Part shown: piece after piece, positions 1-11,589 of the stretch
How the letters are laid out: each line of letters begins with the position of its first letter
Position numbering within the stretch: position 1 is the first letter of the stretch
NCBI GenBank assembly: GCA_025024175.1
Contig: QCXZ01000053.1
Span: 9,052,001 to 9,116,000 of the forward strand
DNA length: 64,000 bases
Source of the DNA: Rhyzopertha dominica
Taxonomy: Eukaryota > Arthropoda > Insecta > Coleoptera > Bostrichidae
Reading direction: 5' to 3'
Notes under the pieces: model-generated
The model's input: only the letters and a program-made list of their open reading frames with translations
Databases searched by the model: none
What the model was told of the DNA's origin: nothing
Program-made: the position numbers and the translations under genes

Positions 1-1047
1 AGAGCTACAGCTCTGAAGATTATTAATGTTTTCCGAATATCTTTAACATGCTTTTACCCACGGATCAAGCTCGACAAATTTCATAACATTTTCTCATTAT
101 GATCATAAGTGTCCCATTGAAGGGGGGCGTTTTTTGTGTTCAGATTTACAGATTTTGTTTTTAAAAATGCATGTCTATGCTATGCTGTCAGCAGCGCAAC
201 CAACTACATGACAACTCATCAATGTAGTTTAGGAAATAGTACCCATCAAGGCTTAATCATCGTGTCAGTTCATTTTCTACTGAGATTTTATTTTTTTATG
301 AAAGCAACCTAAGCTGGCCTTATGTCGCTAAGATACACCGGTTTCAAGATAAAACGATTTGAATTTTTGTTAACTTAAAATATGCTAACTAGATCAGATA
401 GAATAGAATAAATTAACGAAAAAACTGAATCTACAATAGATGCTCCAAATGACGACATTCTGTCTCCAAGCATAAACGTATTCTTTTATTTAAAGGCTGT
501 GGCATTTTTTCATAAATGCCCCTATTATTTCTAAAGTGGCATATTTAAATAATTGTGCCCTGACAGGTAGATTAACTAAACCACCTGCATGAATGTTAGA
601 GATAAAGCTAAAAAAGGTTTAGAAAAACGAAAAAATGTACCGGATTGGAATTATTAGAAATCATTGCTCAGTGACATTGATATTGGTAATGAAATATGTG
701 CATTTTTTAATAATCCAGTGATATGCAAAATAAAATAAAGCTATTAGGGTTGACGGCTCAATCCACATTACAAGGTTTGCCTGATACAATAAATGTCGCC
801 AACAAACTTAAGGACTATTATGATAGTCTTGTTTGGGAATCCATGACGGCTATGCGCTAAGGTTCCTGTCACTGTATTTATTAAAACTCAAAATGTATTC
901 ATGCTTCCGCTGCTGCCCGTTTATACAGAAAACGTTTTCCAAATAGAAGAGTCCTGTCGATACAATTTCCAATAGACTTGAATTAACTTTAAGGACAAAC
1001 TGGCCACCACTGAAAAAGTCAAGAGAAAGAACAGCAACAGGAGCTGA
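1..1047. other. Non-genic repeat-rich DNA
   Basis: I see no supportable gene here. About 162-235 closely resembles 44,364-44,460 (shared start ATGCATGTCTATGCT), so it is a dispersed repeat. About 835-1047 is shared with 16,014-16,445, which links it to the transposon that follows. Confidence 0.5.
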
Positions 1048-1735
1048 CAATGAAATTAGAGTATTGGAAATGATTGACGAAAATCCTCATATTAGGCAAA
1101 TGGTAGTCTCAAGAGCAATCGGTATTAGTACCTGTCTTCAGTACACCGAATAATTAAAGGCAATCAATTTCATCGGCATCACTTCCAATTAGTCCAAAGA
1201 CTGGCTTTGTGTAACTTTTTTGGGGAATACCAAAATTTGAATGTGAGATTTTATGACAACATTTGCTTCTCAGATGAAGCAAGATTTTCTAACAATGGTG
1301 GACTTAACATGCATTATTATGCGCAAGAAAATCCACGTTGGATTCGAGAAGGACATTTTCAAACTATCTACTCGGAGAATGTCTGGTGCGGAATATTGGG
1401 TAATCAGATTGTTGGGCCTTATTTTTTTCGCAATACTTATCTAAATATTTTAAGAAACATTTTACCGGTACTTCTCCAAAATGTAAATTTACAGTTAAGA
1501 CAAGATCTATGGTTCCAACAAGATGGGGCACCTGCGCATTATCATAGAATAGTGCGAAATCATCTCGATTTGGTTTTGCCTAACCGATGTATAGGAAGAG
1601 GTTCAATTAATTCTTGACCACCGAGAAGCCCGGACCTTACTCCTTTGGATTTTTTTCTGTGGGGAATGGTAAAAGAGCAAGTATACCAAACACCAATTGA
1701 AAGTGTAGAACAATTCAAGCTTGCATGTGAAAACA
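1048..1735 (+). pseudogene. Tc1/mariner (IS630) superfamily transposase remnant
   Basis: This is a decayed cut-and-paste transposase. The N-terminal helix-turn-helix (around IRVLEMIDEN and RAIGIS) lies at 1050-1200 and is frame-broken. The catalytic part is open from 1207 to 1614. The three acidic motifs are visible: FSDEARF, QQDGAPAHY and, past an in-frame TGA at 1615-1617 that replaces the expected Trp, RSPDLTPLDFFLWG. Counting from the second Asp to the Asp of PLDFF gives 41 intervening residues, a DD41D-like spacing rather than the DD34D of classical mariner. Adjacent right-end sequence (1919-1948, resuming at 6202) carries the terminal repeat. No left terminal repeat was found, so the element is truncated. 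Superfamily is confident; family is inferred. Confidence 0.75.
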
Positions 1736-1948
1736 GCGGAGGGCGACACGTTGAGCATTTATTACATTAATGTTATTGAATAAACATTTTTTCAAAAATA
1801 AAATTTACTTAAAGCAAATGATTAAAGTTTATGTCAAAATTTACGAATTTATACAGCTCTCTACGTTTATATTTTTTAAGACGATGAAGAAATATCAATG
1901 CTACCTCTCCAAATGTATTTTAGGTTGCATTTTTAATTTCGTCAGGGT

Positions 1949-2115
1949 TGTTGTGTAGTAATATTATTATTATTATATATTAGATATCAAGTAGCTAAAA
2001 AAGTGATGTAGGGCATGTGTCACTTACTATAAAGATGTACCAGTTGCAATCTAATAATTAATTAATAAATTAATGAAATTGATGCTTGTTTAAATTAATA
2101 AACAAGTACATAACA
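1949..2115 (+). repeat. 5' LTR of gypsy element
   Basis: 167 bp, TG...CA-type ends (TGTTG...AACA). Near-identical to 6038-6201. It starts right after the left AGGGT target duplication. Confidence 0.93.
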
Positions 2116-2133
2116 TGGCGCTGCTGCATAAAT
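2116..2133 (+). other. Putative primer binding site
   Basis: TGGCGCTGCTGCATAAA starts immediately after the 5' LTR, where a tRNA primer site is expected. The TGGCGC start is common in insect gypsy elements. The priming tRNA was not identified. Confidence 0.55.
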
Positions 2134-2853
2134 AGAAAGATTGGAAACGAACAATTGGTGCAAGAGCCGATACCGAAAACGTGACCGAACACTTTAAACG
2201 ATTCAAACAAAGCCTGGAAATATATTTAAAAGCTTCTGGGAAGTCAAATGAGCCAGATGATGTGAAAGTCGCAACTGCCTGAAGAACACAAAGAAGATTA
2301 CAAGAAGGTACTGGATGCATTTGAAAAGTACACCGGTCCAAAGAAAAATGTTATATATGAACGTTATAAGTTTTTTCAAACGAAGCAAATAGAAAATGAA
2401 CCATTTGACAAATGGTTGACAGATTTAAAAACACTAGCGACCAATTGTGAATTTGGCGAACAAAAGGATTCCTTGATAAGAGACCAGATAGTATTAAACA
2501 TAAATCAAACCTCAATGCAGGAGAAGCTACTGGCCATAGATGACCTAACATTGGACAAAGCCGCTCAAATGTGCAGGTCAGCAGAAGCAACTAAAATACA
2601 GATCAGGCAAATACAAAAGGAAGAAAAAATTTGTATGGTAAAAAAATCAAGTTTGAGGACAAAGAAGAAGGAAAAAACCAGAGAGGATATAAATAACTTC
2701 CCACAAAGAAGTGAGCAAGACTTCATGTGTCGTAGATGTAAGGACGTACATGGACCAAGACAATGCAAGGCGTATGGACAGAAGTGTGCAAGATGTGGCA
2801 AGCTAAACCACTTTGCTGTAGCATGCAGATTTAGAAGAACAAAAAACTACTAA
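2133..2853 (+). pseudogene. gypsy gag (nucleocapsid) remnant
   Basis: Structural protein of the retrotransposon particle. 2133-2283 reads as a Gag N-terminal part and ends at an in-frame TGA. The frame then shifts and continues to 2851. The C-terminal nucleocapsid contains the zinc knuckle CARCGKLNHFAVAC (CX2CX4HX4C), preceded by a second Cys-rich stretch CRRCKDVHGPRQC. A basic Lys-rich linker (VKKSSLRTKKKEK) precedes the fingers. Pol lies downstream in a different frame, as expected for gag-pol frameshift expression. The early stop makes this copy non-functional. Confidence 0.85.
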
Positions 2854-2927
2854 CAAGTGAAAGAGGTAACCGAAGAAGAAAGCAGTGATGAATATTTCGA
2901 GATATGCGCCGTAGAAACCAACAAGAA

Positions 2928-5900
2928 GGGTATAAAAGGGCGTGGTATGCAGACGTAAAAATAAAAAATGAACATTTTTCCTTTAAAATAGACTCAGGAT
3001 CAGAAGTTAATATTCTACCGTATCACATTTACAAAAAACATCTAAGCCATGAGCATAAATTAATAGAGTCTAAATCCATGTTAGAGGCTTATGGAGGTTT
3101 CAAAATAAAACCATTAGGTATTGTTAATATTAGGTACAAGAAGAACAATCAAACTGGAAACCTGAGATTTGTAATAGTTAAAGCGTTTGCGAAACCTATA
3201 TTAGGATTAGAAAGTTCGGTTGCTCTAGGATTTATAGAATGCAAGAAAAAAGAATTACTAGAAGTATATAATGTCAATACGACTAAATATGAAACAAAAA
3301 GTGAGTTCATTAATAAAAATATTGAGGTTTTTACTGGTTTAGGAAAATTCACGGGAAATTACAAAATTAATTTAAGGACAAGTGCCAAACCAGTATTTAG
3401 ACCTCCAAGGAGGGTTCCCCTCTGTCTCAAAAACAAGTTAAAACAAAAATTAAATGAACTAGAGACACAAAAAATTATTCTAAAGTGTCTAATCCGAAAG
3501 GCTGAGTAAATAACCTAGTTTTAATTGAAAAGCCTGATAAATCCCTTAGAGTCTGCTTAGATCCGCAAGATCTCAATAAAAATATTCTTAGGGAATACTA
3601 TGCGATACCCACTTAAGTGGTAAAAAATTCTTCTCTGTTTTAGATTTGAAGGATGGCTATTACCAAATTGAATTAGCACCGGATTCGAGAGAAATTACTA
3701 CATTTAGCTCTCCATTTGGGTGTTACTGCTTTAATAGGGTCCCCTTTGGAATAAATAGTGCTCCCGAGGTGTTTCAAAAAATGAATGAACAAACATTTGG
3801 TAATATCAAAGGCGTAATAATATATTTTGATGATATCCTGATAGCAGCTGATACAAGTGAAGAGCATGATAAAATATTGCATCAGGTAATAAATAGAGCG
3901 AAAAGCTTAGGCATTAAATTCAATAGAAATAAAGTTCAATTTAAAGTGCCTGAGGTGAAATACATGGGTCATATTTTTTGTAGTGAAGGCATGAAACCAG
4001 ATAAAGACAGAGTTAAAGCAATAAATAGTCTAAAAGATCCTAACAATTTAAAAGAATTACAATCAATACTAGGTATGTTAAATTACCTTAGGGGTTTCAT
4101 TCCAAATTTTGCCGAAATTAGAGCACCACTGCGTGAATTATTAAGAAAGGATGTTCAATTTCAATGGTTACCGGTACATACAAAAGTGTTCAATAAAATT
4201 AAAGAAATACTTTGTAGTGATTGTGTGCTAGGCACATTCGATGCAAATAAACCTGTAACAATTGAAACTGATGCATCTAAAAGTTGGTTGGGATGCTGTC
4301 TTTTACAAAATGGAAATCCAATATATCATGCTTCAAGAAGTTTAACGGAATGTGAAAAGTCGTACTCTCAAATTGAAAAGATGTTAGCTGTTGTGTATGC
4401 AGTCGAAAAATTCCATTATTTCACACACGGAAGGCCAGTTGAAATAATAAGTGATCATAAGCCGTTAGTCAGGATAATGGAAAAAGAAATATCAAAAGTA
4501 GCATCAGTAAGATTACAACGAATGAAATTGAAACTGCTAAAGTATGACATTAATTTAAAGTTTAGGCCAGGTAAACTAATGTACATAGCTGATCTATATT
4601 CAAGATCATATAGTCAAGAGCATGTTTAAGATGACCCAGAATTGTCAGAAGTAATTCATAGCGTTGAAGAATTTATTAGTATTACTTCTGAACAAAAAGA
4701 TAAATACCAATCAGCCACAAAAACAGACCCAATTTTGTCAAAATTAAGAGAGTTCACTCATAATGGTTGGCCAAAAAGTTACAAATCTGTACCATATGAA
4801 TTTAAGTCATACTGGCCATATCAAACTGAGATTCATGTAATTGAAGATCTGTTATTTTTGAATGAAAGGTTAATAGTACCATCAACATTAAAAAATCATG
4901 TACTGCAGTTACTACATGGTGGTCACTTTGGTATGACTAAAATGAAATTGACAGCTAAAACTAAATTATATTGGCCTAACATGTACAAGGACATTGAAAA
5001 TGTAGTAAAAAATTGTAGACAATGACAGAAATTTCGTGCAAATAGTATTAGAGAACCAATGATTCCACATCACATCCCAGGGTATCCCTTTGAAAAAGTA
5101 GGAAGTGATATTCTAGAGTTTGGGGGCAAATCTTATCTGGTAGTAGTAGATTATCTTTCAAAATGGATTGAATTGGCAATTTTAAAAGACAAGACATCTG
5201 AAACAATAATTAATAATCTGAAAGCAATATTCAGCAGATTAGGAATACCAAAAATATTAATTGCTGACAATATGCCCTACAATTCCTATGCTTGTAGACA
5301 GTTTTCTAATGAATGGGGTTTCAGTATAGTCACTAGTTCTCCACATTATCCGAAATCAAATGGGTTAGCGGAAAAATCTGTAGGGATAGTAAAAAACATC
5401 CTTCGTAAAACAAAAGATGTTTCATTAGGATTACTTCAGTATAGGAATACACCGATTGATGATATAAACTTAAGTCCGGCTGAGTTATTAATGAATAGGA
5501 AGCTGAGGGATAGAATACCAGCCTTGGAGAGTTCGTTAAAATTAAACCAGTACAAACCACAATATGAAAGTGTAAAAGATAAGATTGAGAGAAACAGAAA
5601 TTTAGCAAAGAAGTATTATGATAGAGGAACACATGAAAAAGAAGGTTTTGAAGAAGGTGAGACAGTGTTAATTAAAAAAGAGAGCGAATGGGTTCCAGGA
5701 GTAATAACCGAAAAGTTAGAACAGCCAAGGTCTTATAATGTTCGGGATGGCAATAATGTGACATATAGACGTAACAGTTACTTTTTAAGGAAGTCTTTAA
5801 ACACACCTAGGCTTCGGGATTGTGTAACTGACCAAGGCGATAATGCCATTCCAGGTAGTAGTGATGTACAGAAAAAAGACAATCAGGATAAATCAGACAC

Positions 5901-5961
5901 TACTACAAATAGACGACAGGTTAGGCTCCCCTACAAGTTCAAAGACTATGAAATGTATTGA
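2928..5961 (+). pseudogene. gypsy pol: protease, reverse transcriptase, RNase H, integrase (broken)
   Basis: Polyprotein for retrotransposition. Protease active-site DSGSEVNIL is near 2990. RT shows FSVLDLKDGYYQIE and the catalytic box FDDILIA (around 3826). RNase H contains TIETDASKSWLGC and SDHKPL. The integrase zinc finger is LLHGGHFGM...KNCRQ, followed by a DDE core with SDILEF, IADN and NGLAEKSV. Lesions: a frameshift at about 3505, a further stop and short deletion at 3610-3625, nonsense TAA at 4627-4629, and TGA at 5023-5025 exactly where the last Cys of the HHCC finger is expected. From 3646 to 5961 the frame is otherwise single and open. The C-terminus ends 76 bp before the 3' LTR. 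Not functional as it stands. Confidence 0.9.
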
Positions 5962-6025
5962 TATTTTTTGAGTTATTATTAGCTAAATGAAAATATTAGT
6001 TGTACTTAAAAAATGTTTATGTTTA

Positions 6026-6201
6026 AAGAAAGAGAGATGTTGTGTAGTAATATTATTATTATATATTAGATATCAAGTAGCTAAAAAAGTGATGTAGGGC
6101 ATGTGTCACTTACTATAAAGATGTACCAGTTGCAATCTAATAATTAATTAATCAATTAATGAAATTGATGCTTGTTTAAATTAATTAACAAGTACATAAC
6201 A
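6026..6201 (+). repeat. Polypurine tract and 3' LTR of gypsy element
   Basis: AAAGAAAGAGAGA (6025-6037) is a purine run directly before the second LTR (6038-6201, 164 bp). The right AGGGT duplication follows at 6202-6206. Confidence 0.9.
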
Positions 6202-6251
6202 AGGGTCATTATCATTCGTGAAACATCCTGTATAATCCAGTAATTTAATTA

Positions 6252-6640
6252 TTGAAAAAAATAATTTTCAGTATACCGTCAAAACTATATAATTTATTCA
6301 CTGATTTAGGTAATACAAATGTAAATAAAGAAAATATTTTCTCGTTCGTTTGCGATATGTATGGTATCAAATCTTGCGATAAAGCTAATGAGCCTCGATA
6401 CGAACTGTTCCAACGAATTTATGCAATAAAATATGTAAACGAGGCTGTCAAAAAATTACGCCAACAAATGGAATAAACACATTACATTGCAAATATATAG
6501 ATGAACGCAACGTTATTTGATCCATACGAATAATTAGAAGCAGAAAATTACGGATGGATATTGAACGGATTCGAATACGAATTCAAATTGTTTGAAGGGC
6601 CACAATTACCTCCATCTGTCAAAGACGTTGTCGTTGATTA
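6252..6640 (+). pseudogene. Remnant of an insect repeat-borne coding sequence of unknown function
   Basis: An open frame preceded by an acceptor-like TAATTTTCAG ends at 6476. It contains NIFSFVCDMYGIKSCDKANE and PRYELF. A second frame at 6501-6640 contains EAENYGWILNG and FEGPQLPPSV. These blocks (a 'Phe-Val-...-Tyr-Gly' core, then a 'Tyr-Gly-Trp...Leu-Pro' core) resemble uncharacterised multicopy insect proteins. That match is from memory and is not a functional assignment. The two frames are separated by stops, so it is treated as decayed. Confidence 0.4.
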
Positions 6641-7056
6641 ATATTGGTACTCGATTAGTATTAAAAATATACATTCGAACATAATAAAATATAGATATTA
6701 GACGATTATTTAAAATTATTGTCATTCTGATTGAAATAAAATCAATTGTCATATTTTTTCAATAATTCAATTATTGGATTATATATGTCAACTTAACAGA
6801 CTTCCGACATTTGTCCAACGATGTGCTAAATTTCCTAAATTATGTTGGCAAATCGTCAGAAAAGCACATGATGACATAAAATATGAAATAAGAGAAAAAT
6901 TGATCAATCAAGTAAGACACCGACGTTCCTAGTATCGATAATATCTTCCTGATTGTTCCATTCAGCTTTCTGACGATTTGCAAGTAAACTAGTATTAAAT
7001 TATAGATTAAGAGTAGAAATTGTCAGAAATGCACTGAGTCACACAATGTTTGAGAA
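6641..7056. other. AT-rich spacer without recognisable gene
   Basis: No frame or RNA I can support. GGCAAATCGTCAGAAA near 6847 and a reverse-complement-like TCTGACGATTTGC near 6970 form an imperfect inverted repeat around an AT-rich loop. Confidence 0.4.
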
Positions 7057-7334
7057 AAATTTCGCAACATTAGCGCCTTCTGACGGTTCTTTATCTTCCG
7101 CCTAGACTTCTAACTATTTTTTCCCTACTTACTTGTACCATCCCTGATTAGTATTTAATAAATTGGGTGTAATATCATGCTGGTTTGGGATCTTCACTCT
7201 TTCCGTTTATGTATGGCTTAGTTCATTTCTTGTACTTGCTGCTTGTTCTAGGTTATATCTACACCCAGTTTTGGCTTCATCTAGTAAATCTTTCTTTCTT
7301 TGGTTTATTTCTACCAGTCTCTTTACCTATCTAT

Positions 7335-8449
7335 CAGCTATATTAGTGCGGACGTAATGACGGCCATTTTTCTGCGGTACGTCAAAGTCCTGGATCCTGA
7401 CAAACCGAGTTGCCATAACGTACGTAACGGACCTAAGTGTTAGGTGCAATTTTGTGACTTTGAAAGAATATTTAGAAGTGTTACTGTGCTTATTTAAGTA
7501 GCTTACACTCCTTCGTTTTGCTTCACAAATGTTACAAACCGAAATTACATTTAGTTTAGATCCTGGATCAAAACAAACCAAGTTGTCATAAAGTGCATAA
7601 GGGAGTTCGGTGTTTGGTGCAATTTAATAGTGTTAAAAGAATATTTTAAAGTGTTACTGTGTATGTTTGAGTAGCTGACACTCCTTCGCTTTACGTAGCA
7701 AGTATTACAAACGTAAATTACATTTAGTTACAATGTAGGTATTGCTGAAAAGCTTAACCTACAATAACTGTGTGTAGAGCATTACAATTTACATGCTGTA
7801 CCAGAAGATGGTAATGTAACTTTAAGCACTTATTGTAGATTGTCTTTCAACAATAGATTGCAATTTAATGTACTTTCGGTTTGTAATACTTAATGAATAA
7901 TACAAAGGTATGTAAACCTTTCAAACACAGTAATACTTCAAAATATTGTATTATACTATAATTTTGCTCTGAACATTGAGTGTTACTGTGTTATTTTAGT
8001 GGTTTACGTTCCTTCGTATAATTCAGTATTATAAACCAAAATTACATTTAGTTGCAATCTATTTAAAAAACAACCTAAAGGAACTGCTGTAAAAATTACA
8101 CGTTTCTCTCTCATTATAAGGGAAACATCCAGGGACCCAACCCATTACCATTTTCTGATAAAACTTGTAAATTGTAATGCTACACACACGTACTTAGTGT
8201 ATGTCCAACTTTTCAACAATACATTGTATATAAATGTAATTTCGTTTTGTAATACTTGCTAAGTAAAGCGAAGTAATGTAAGCTACTCAAACATTCACAG
8301 TAACACTTTAAAATACTCTTTAACACTAAAAAATTATACCAAACGTTGAATTCCCTTACGCACATTATGACAACTAAGGTCGGTTTGGATCCGTGATCTT
8401 GACGTATCGCAGCAAAATGGCCGACATCTACGTCACACTAATATAGCGC
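7335..8449. mobile_element. Long-TIR foldback element built from repeated modules
   Basis: The ends are near-identical inverted repeats (left CAGCTATATTAGTG, right reverse complement GCGCTATATTAGTG) that extend inward for hundreds of bases (CGGCCATTTT on both sides). Inside, a module containing GTGTTACTGTG and a CTCCTTCG block occurs about five times: plus at about 7475, 7650 and 7980, minus at about 7930 and 8290. There is no coding capacity, so it is non-autonomous. The right tandem copy is uninterrupted at 13,868-13,876 (CTATCTATTATTGC), which gives the empty site and suggests a 2-bp AT duplication. Superfamily not assigned. Confidence 0.8.
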
Positions 8450-8648
8450 ATTATTGCATTTTCCATAGTTACGATGTTTCCCTTTTTGGCATTTATCTTA
8501 CTTAGTTCAGGTGCTTTTATTTAGCGTTTTTAATATGCCTTAGTATAGTTTTTGTTTATCCAAGTAGTTTTCTTTCATCAAAATTCCTTTGCTTATTTTA
8601 TTAAATGTTAAAAGTTAGTTCTGATGGTTTTGAATGTTCTGTAGTGTT

Positions 8649-8860
8649 ACGAGGGTGAATGCTTCCAGAGTCCATAATATTGGATAATTATGTTTTCGGA
8701 AAAAAACGCTGCCACTGTCAAAATTTTGTTCGGACTTGTGAGAGAATTTTTGGAGATACTACTTNTTGAANAAGATTATAGGTGTAATCGAAACATCAGA
8801 TCAATAAATTTTGTCAGTGTTTGATAGTGACAGTTTTTTCCTAAAACATAGCTATCTAAT
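8649..8860. mobile_element. Short PLE terminal remnant (left copy)
   Basis: Its right part (CAAAATTTTGTTCGGACTTG, then GTGTAATCGAAACATC) is a diverged version of the PLE 3' tail seen at 11,740-11,870. Its left part (GAGGGTGAATGCTTCCA) is the reverse complement of the same tail's outer end. It therefore consists of two inverted PLE 3' ends without coding sequence. TTCTGTAGTGTT flanks it at 8637-8648 and 8861-8872, consistent with a target duplication. The same remnant is at 14,071-14,282. Confidence 0.65.
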
Positions 8861-9157
8861 TTCTGTAGTGTTCATAATAAGATAATATTTTGTCGGATAG
8901 ATCGCTGTCTCTTGAAAAACACTGACAAAAAATTAATAGTCTGACGTTTCAATTACACCTGTAATCTTTGTCAAAGACGAAGAACCTCAAAATTTGCCTG
9001 ACACAAGTTCAAACAAAATTTTGAAAGTAAATAAACAAATCACCAAGGAAGCGAGACGTCATAGAAACAACGTGCCAACCTGATAAAAAAGGAACCTAAC
9101 GATGAAAAAGGAACTACCTACCTACTAGATATACACGAACTACTTGATAAAAGATAA

Positions 9158-10620
9158 CTACAAAATAGCCTTCCAAATGTCACCTAACTCATAATTTCCA
9201 CAATCCCTATTAAAATTATTAGTATTCCTACAAATTTCTATAGCTTCTTTTATTAGACGTTTGTGATAATATTTTTCTCTATGTAAAATTTTTGTTTTAT
9301 CAAAATCAATCATGTGTCTAGTCAAATATGAGTGTTCAGCTACGGAAGATTTATCTATCTGTTGCAACCTAGTAGCACGTATGTGTTCTTTCAAACGCGT
9401 ACCTACTTTTCTTTTTGTTTGACCTATGTAACACTTTCCGCAAGAACAAGTAATTTTGTAAACACCTTCACTCTCTAAATGTACTTTATCTTTAGTAGAA
9501 CTTAAAATTTTATCTAAATTATTATATGTACTATCAACAACTAAAATATCATGTTTCCTAAGCATCCTCTTTAATTTTTCCGAAAGGCCTTGTACATAAG
9601 GCAAACTCAACTTCAATTTACTTTGTCGTGGCTGAGAATTTACTTGATTTGGATGAGCACTTTTATTAAAAACTGACCAAATATTCTTACAACTATAACC
9701 ATTTCTCATTAGCGCTGATTTAAGATAATATATTTCTTTTTGTACAGAACTTTCGTCTGATATCCTTTGTGCTCTAACAAATAACGTCCTAATAAGACTA
9801 TTCTTTTGAGAAGGAGGGTGGTGAGATGTGGCATGTAAATATCTGTCTGTGTGTGTTGGTTTTCTGTAAACCTTGTGTCCTAACTGTTCAGAGTTTGTTC
9901 TGTAAATTTTGACATCCAAGAAAGGTAAACTACCATTGCTTTCTAATTCCATAGTAAATTTTATGTCGGGATTTTGACTGTTCAAATGATTTAGAAACCT
10001 ACCCAGCTCTTCTATACCATGGGGCCAAATAACAAAAGTGTCATCTACGTACCTATACCAACATTTTGGTTTAAGATGAAAACTATTTATCGCTACATGT
10101 TCAAAATTTTCCATAAACAAATTGGCTACTACAGGACTTAGAGGTGAACCCATTGCACAACCTGATTTTTGTTCATAAAAATTATCGTTCCATAAGAAAT
10201 AAGTAGATTTTAAACAATGTTCGGATAATCTGGCTATCGTGTCACCTAAGGGATCGCTATTAAGCTTGGATTTGATGATATCTATCGTTTCAGGAATGGG
10301 TACTTTCGTAAATAAAGAAACCACGTCAAAACTAACCAAAATATCACCTTCTGAAATACTTAAACCTTTTATAATATCGATAAAGTGTGAAGAATTTTTG
10401 ATGAAACTACTGGTATTTCCTACATAAGGTTTTAAATAGTTGGCACAAAATTTTGCCAATCTGTAACAAGGACTGCCAATCGTATTGACTATGGGTCTTA
10501 ACGGGACATTGGTTTTGTGGATTTTGGGAAAACCATACAATTTAGGTACCTTGCAATCGGAAACAGTTAAAAGAGACTTCTCCTCATTCGAAAGATTTGA
10601 ACTTTTGATAAGATCATTAC
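9158..10620 (-). pseudogene. Penelope-like RT/GIY-YIG polyprotein, 5'-truncated but open
   Basis: Reverse transcriptase fused to a GIY-YIG endonuclease, the PLE hallmark. The frame is open from the breakpoint near 10,620 to the stop at 9158-9160. RT motifs in order: LYGFPKIHK, VSFDVVSLF (motif A), KSGCAMGSPLSP (motif B), CWYRYVDDTFVIW (catalytic YVDD). The C-terminal endonuclease shows GVYKITCSCGKCYIGQ, the Arg of GTRLKEH, and a downstream Glu in KEAIEI. No internal stop is visible over roughly 485 codons, so the copy is young. It lacks the N-terminal part, and no true start Met is visible, so it is classed as truncated. Confidence 0.9.
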
Positions 10621-11589
10621 GAAAGTACCCATTCCTGAAACGATAGATATCATCAAATCCAAGCTTAATAGCGATCCCTTAGGTGACACGATAGCCAGAT
10701 TATCCGAACATTGTTTAAAATCTACTTATTTCTTATGGAACGATAATTTTTATGAACAAAAATCAGGTTGTGCAATGGGTTCACCTCTAAGTCCTGTAGT
10801 AGCCAATTTGTTTATGGAAAATTTTGAACATGTAGCGAAAAATAGTTTTCATCTTAAACCAAAATGTTGGTATAGGTACGTAGATGACACTTTTGTTATT
10901 TGGCCCCATGGTATAGAAGAGCTCACCACCCTCCTTCTCAAAAGAATAGTCTTATTAGGACGTTATTTGTTAGAGCACAAAGGATATCAGACGAAAGTTC
11001 TGTACAAAAAGAAATATATTATCTTAAATCAGCGCTAATGAGAAATGGTTATAGTTGTAAGAATATTTGGTCAGTTTTTAATAAAAGTGCTCATCCAAAT
11101 CAAGTAAATTCTCAGCCACGACAAAGTAAATTGAAGTTGAGTTTGCCTTATGTACAAGGCCTTTCGGAAAAATTAAAGAGGATGCTTAGAAAACATGATA
11201 TTTTAGTTGTTGATAGTACATATAATAATTTAGATAAAATTTTAAGTTCTACTAAAGATAAAGTACATTTAGAGAGTGAAGATGTTTACAAAATTACTTG
11301 TTCTTGCGGAAAGTGTTACATAGGTCAAACAAAAAGAAAAGTAGGTAGGCGTTTGAAAGAACACATACGTGCTACTAGGTTGCAACAGATAGATAAATCT
11401 TCCGTAGCTGAACACTCATATTTGACTAGACACATGATTGATTTTGATAAAACAAAAATTTTACATAGAGAAAAATATTATCACAAACGTCTAATAAAAG
11501 AAGCTATAGAAATTTGTAGGAATACTAATAATTTTAATAGGGATTGTGGAAATTATGAGTTAGGTGACATTTGGAAGGCTATTTTGTAG
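10621..11589 (+). pseudogene. Second Penelope-like copy, inverted, with internal deletion
   Basis: It starts within the RT domain (KVPIPETIDII), keeps motif B and RYVDDTFVIW, then jumps at GAAGAGCT/CACCACC near 10,920. Compared with the minus copy about 235 bp are missing there, and the reading frame shifts. The remainder resumes in a second frame (10,900-11,589) and includes the complete GIY-YIG domain ending GDIWKAIL. Sequence is nearly identical to the minus copy, with few substitutions such as GTR to GRR in the endonuclease. It cannot encode a continuous protein. Confidence 0.88.

Larger units (their letters stand above)
1949..6201 (+). mobile_element. Ty3/gypsy LTR retrotransposon, near full length, coding-defective
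   Basis: A 4.25 kb element with LTRs starting TGTTGTGTAG and ending TACATAACA. It is flanked by the 5-bp target duplication AGGGT at 1944-1948 and 6202-6206. The order gag, protease, reverse transcriptase, RNase H, integrase is that of Metaviridae; I see no env-like frame. The two LTRs differ by about two substitutions plus a 3-bp microsatellite change, so insertion looks recent. Even so the coding region has several nonsense and frameshift lesions. It probably moved in trans or was broken around insertion. Confidence 0.92.
1919..6236. repeat. Right terminal region of the Tc1/mariner-type element, split by a gypsy insertion
   Basis: 1919-1948 plus 6202-6236 reads as one segment once the LTR element is removed. 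That segment is the reverse complement of 15,896-15,957. Its outer end CGTGAAACATCCTGTA behaves as a terminal inverted repeat. The uninterrupted copy at 15.9 kb is the empty site for the gypsy insertion. Confidence 0.75.

Noticed and set aside
8637..8873. Direct repeats of TTCTGTAGTGTT considered as a CRISPR-like or satellite array
   Set aside because: Only three occurrences, each at a PLE border; they are target-site duplications. No CRISPR array or bacterial feature exists in the window.
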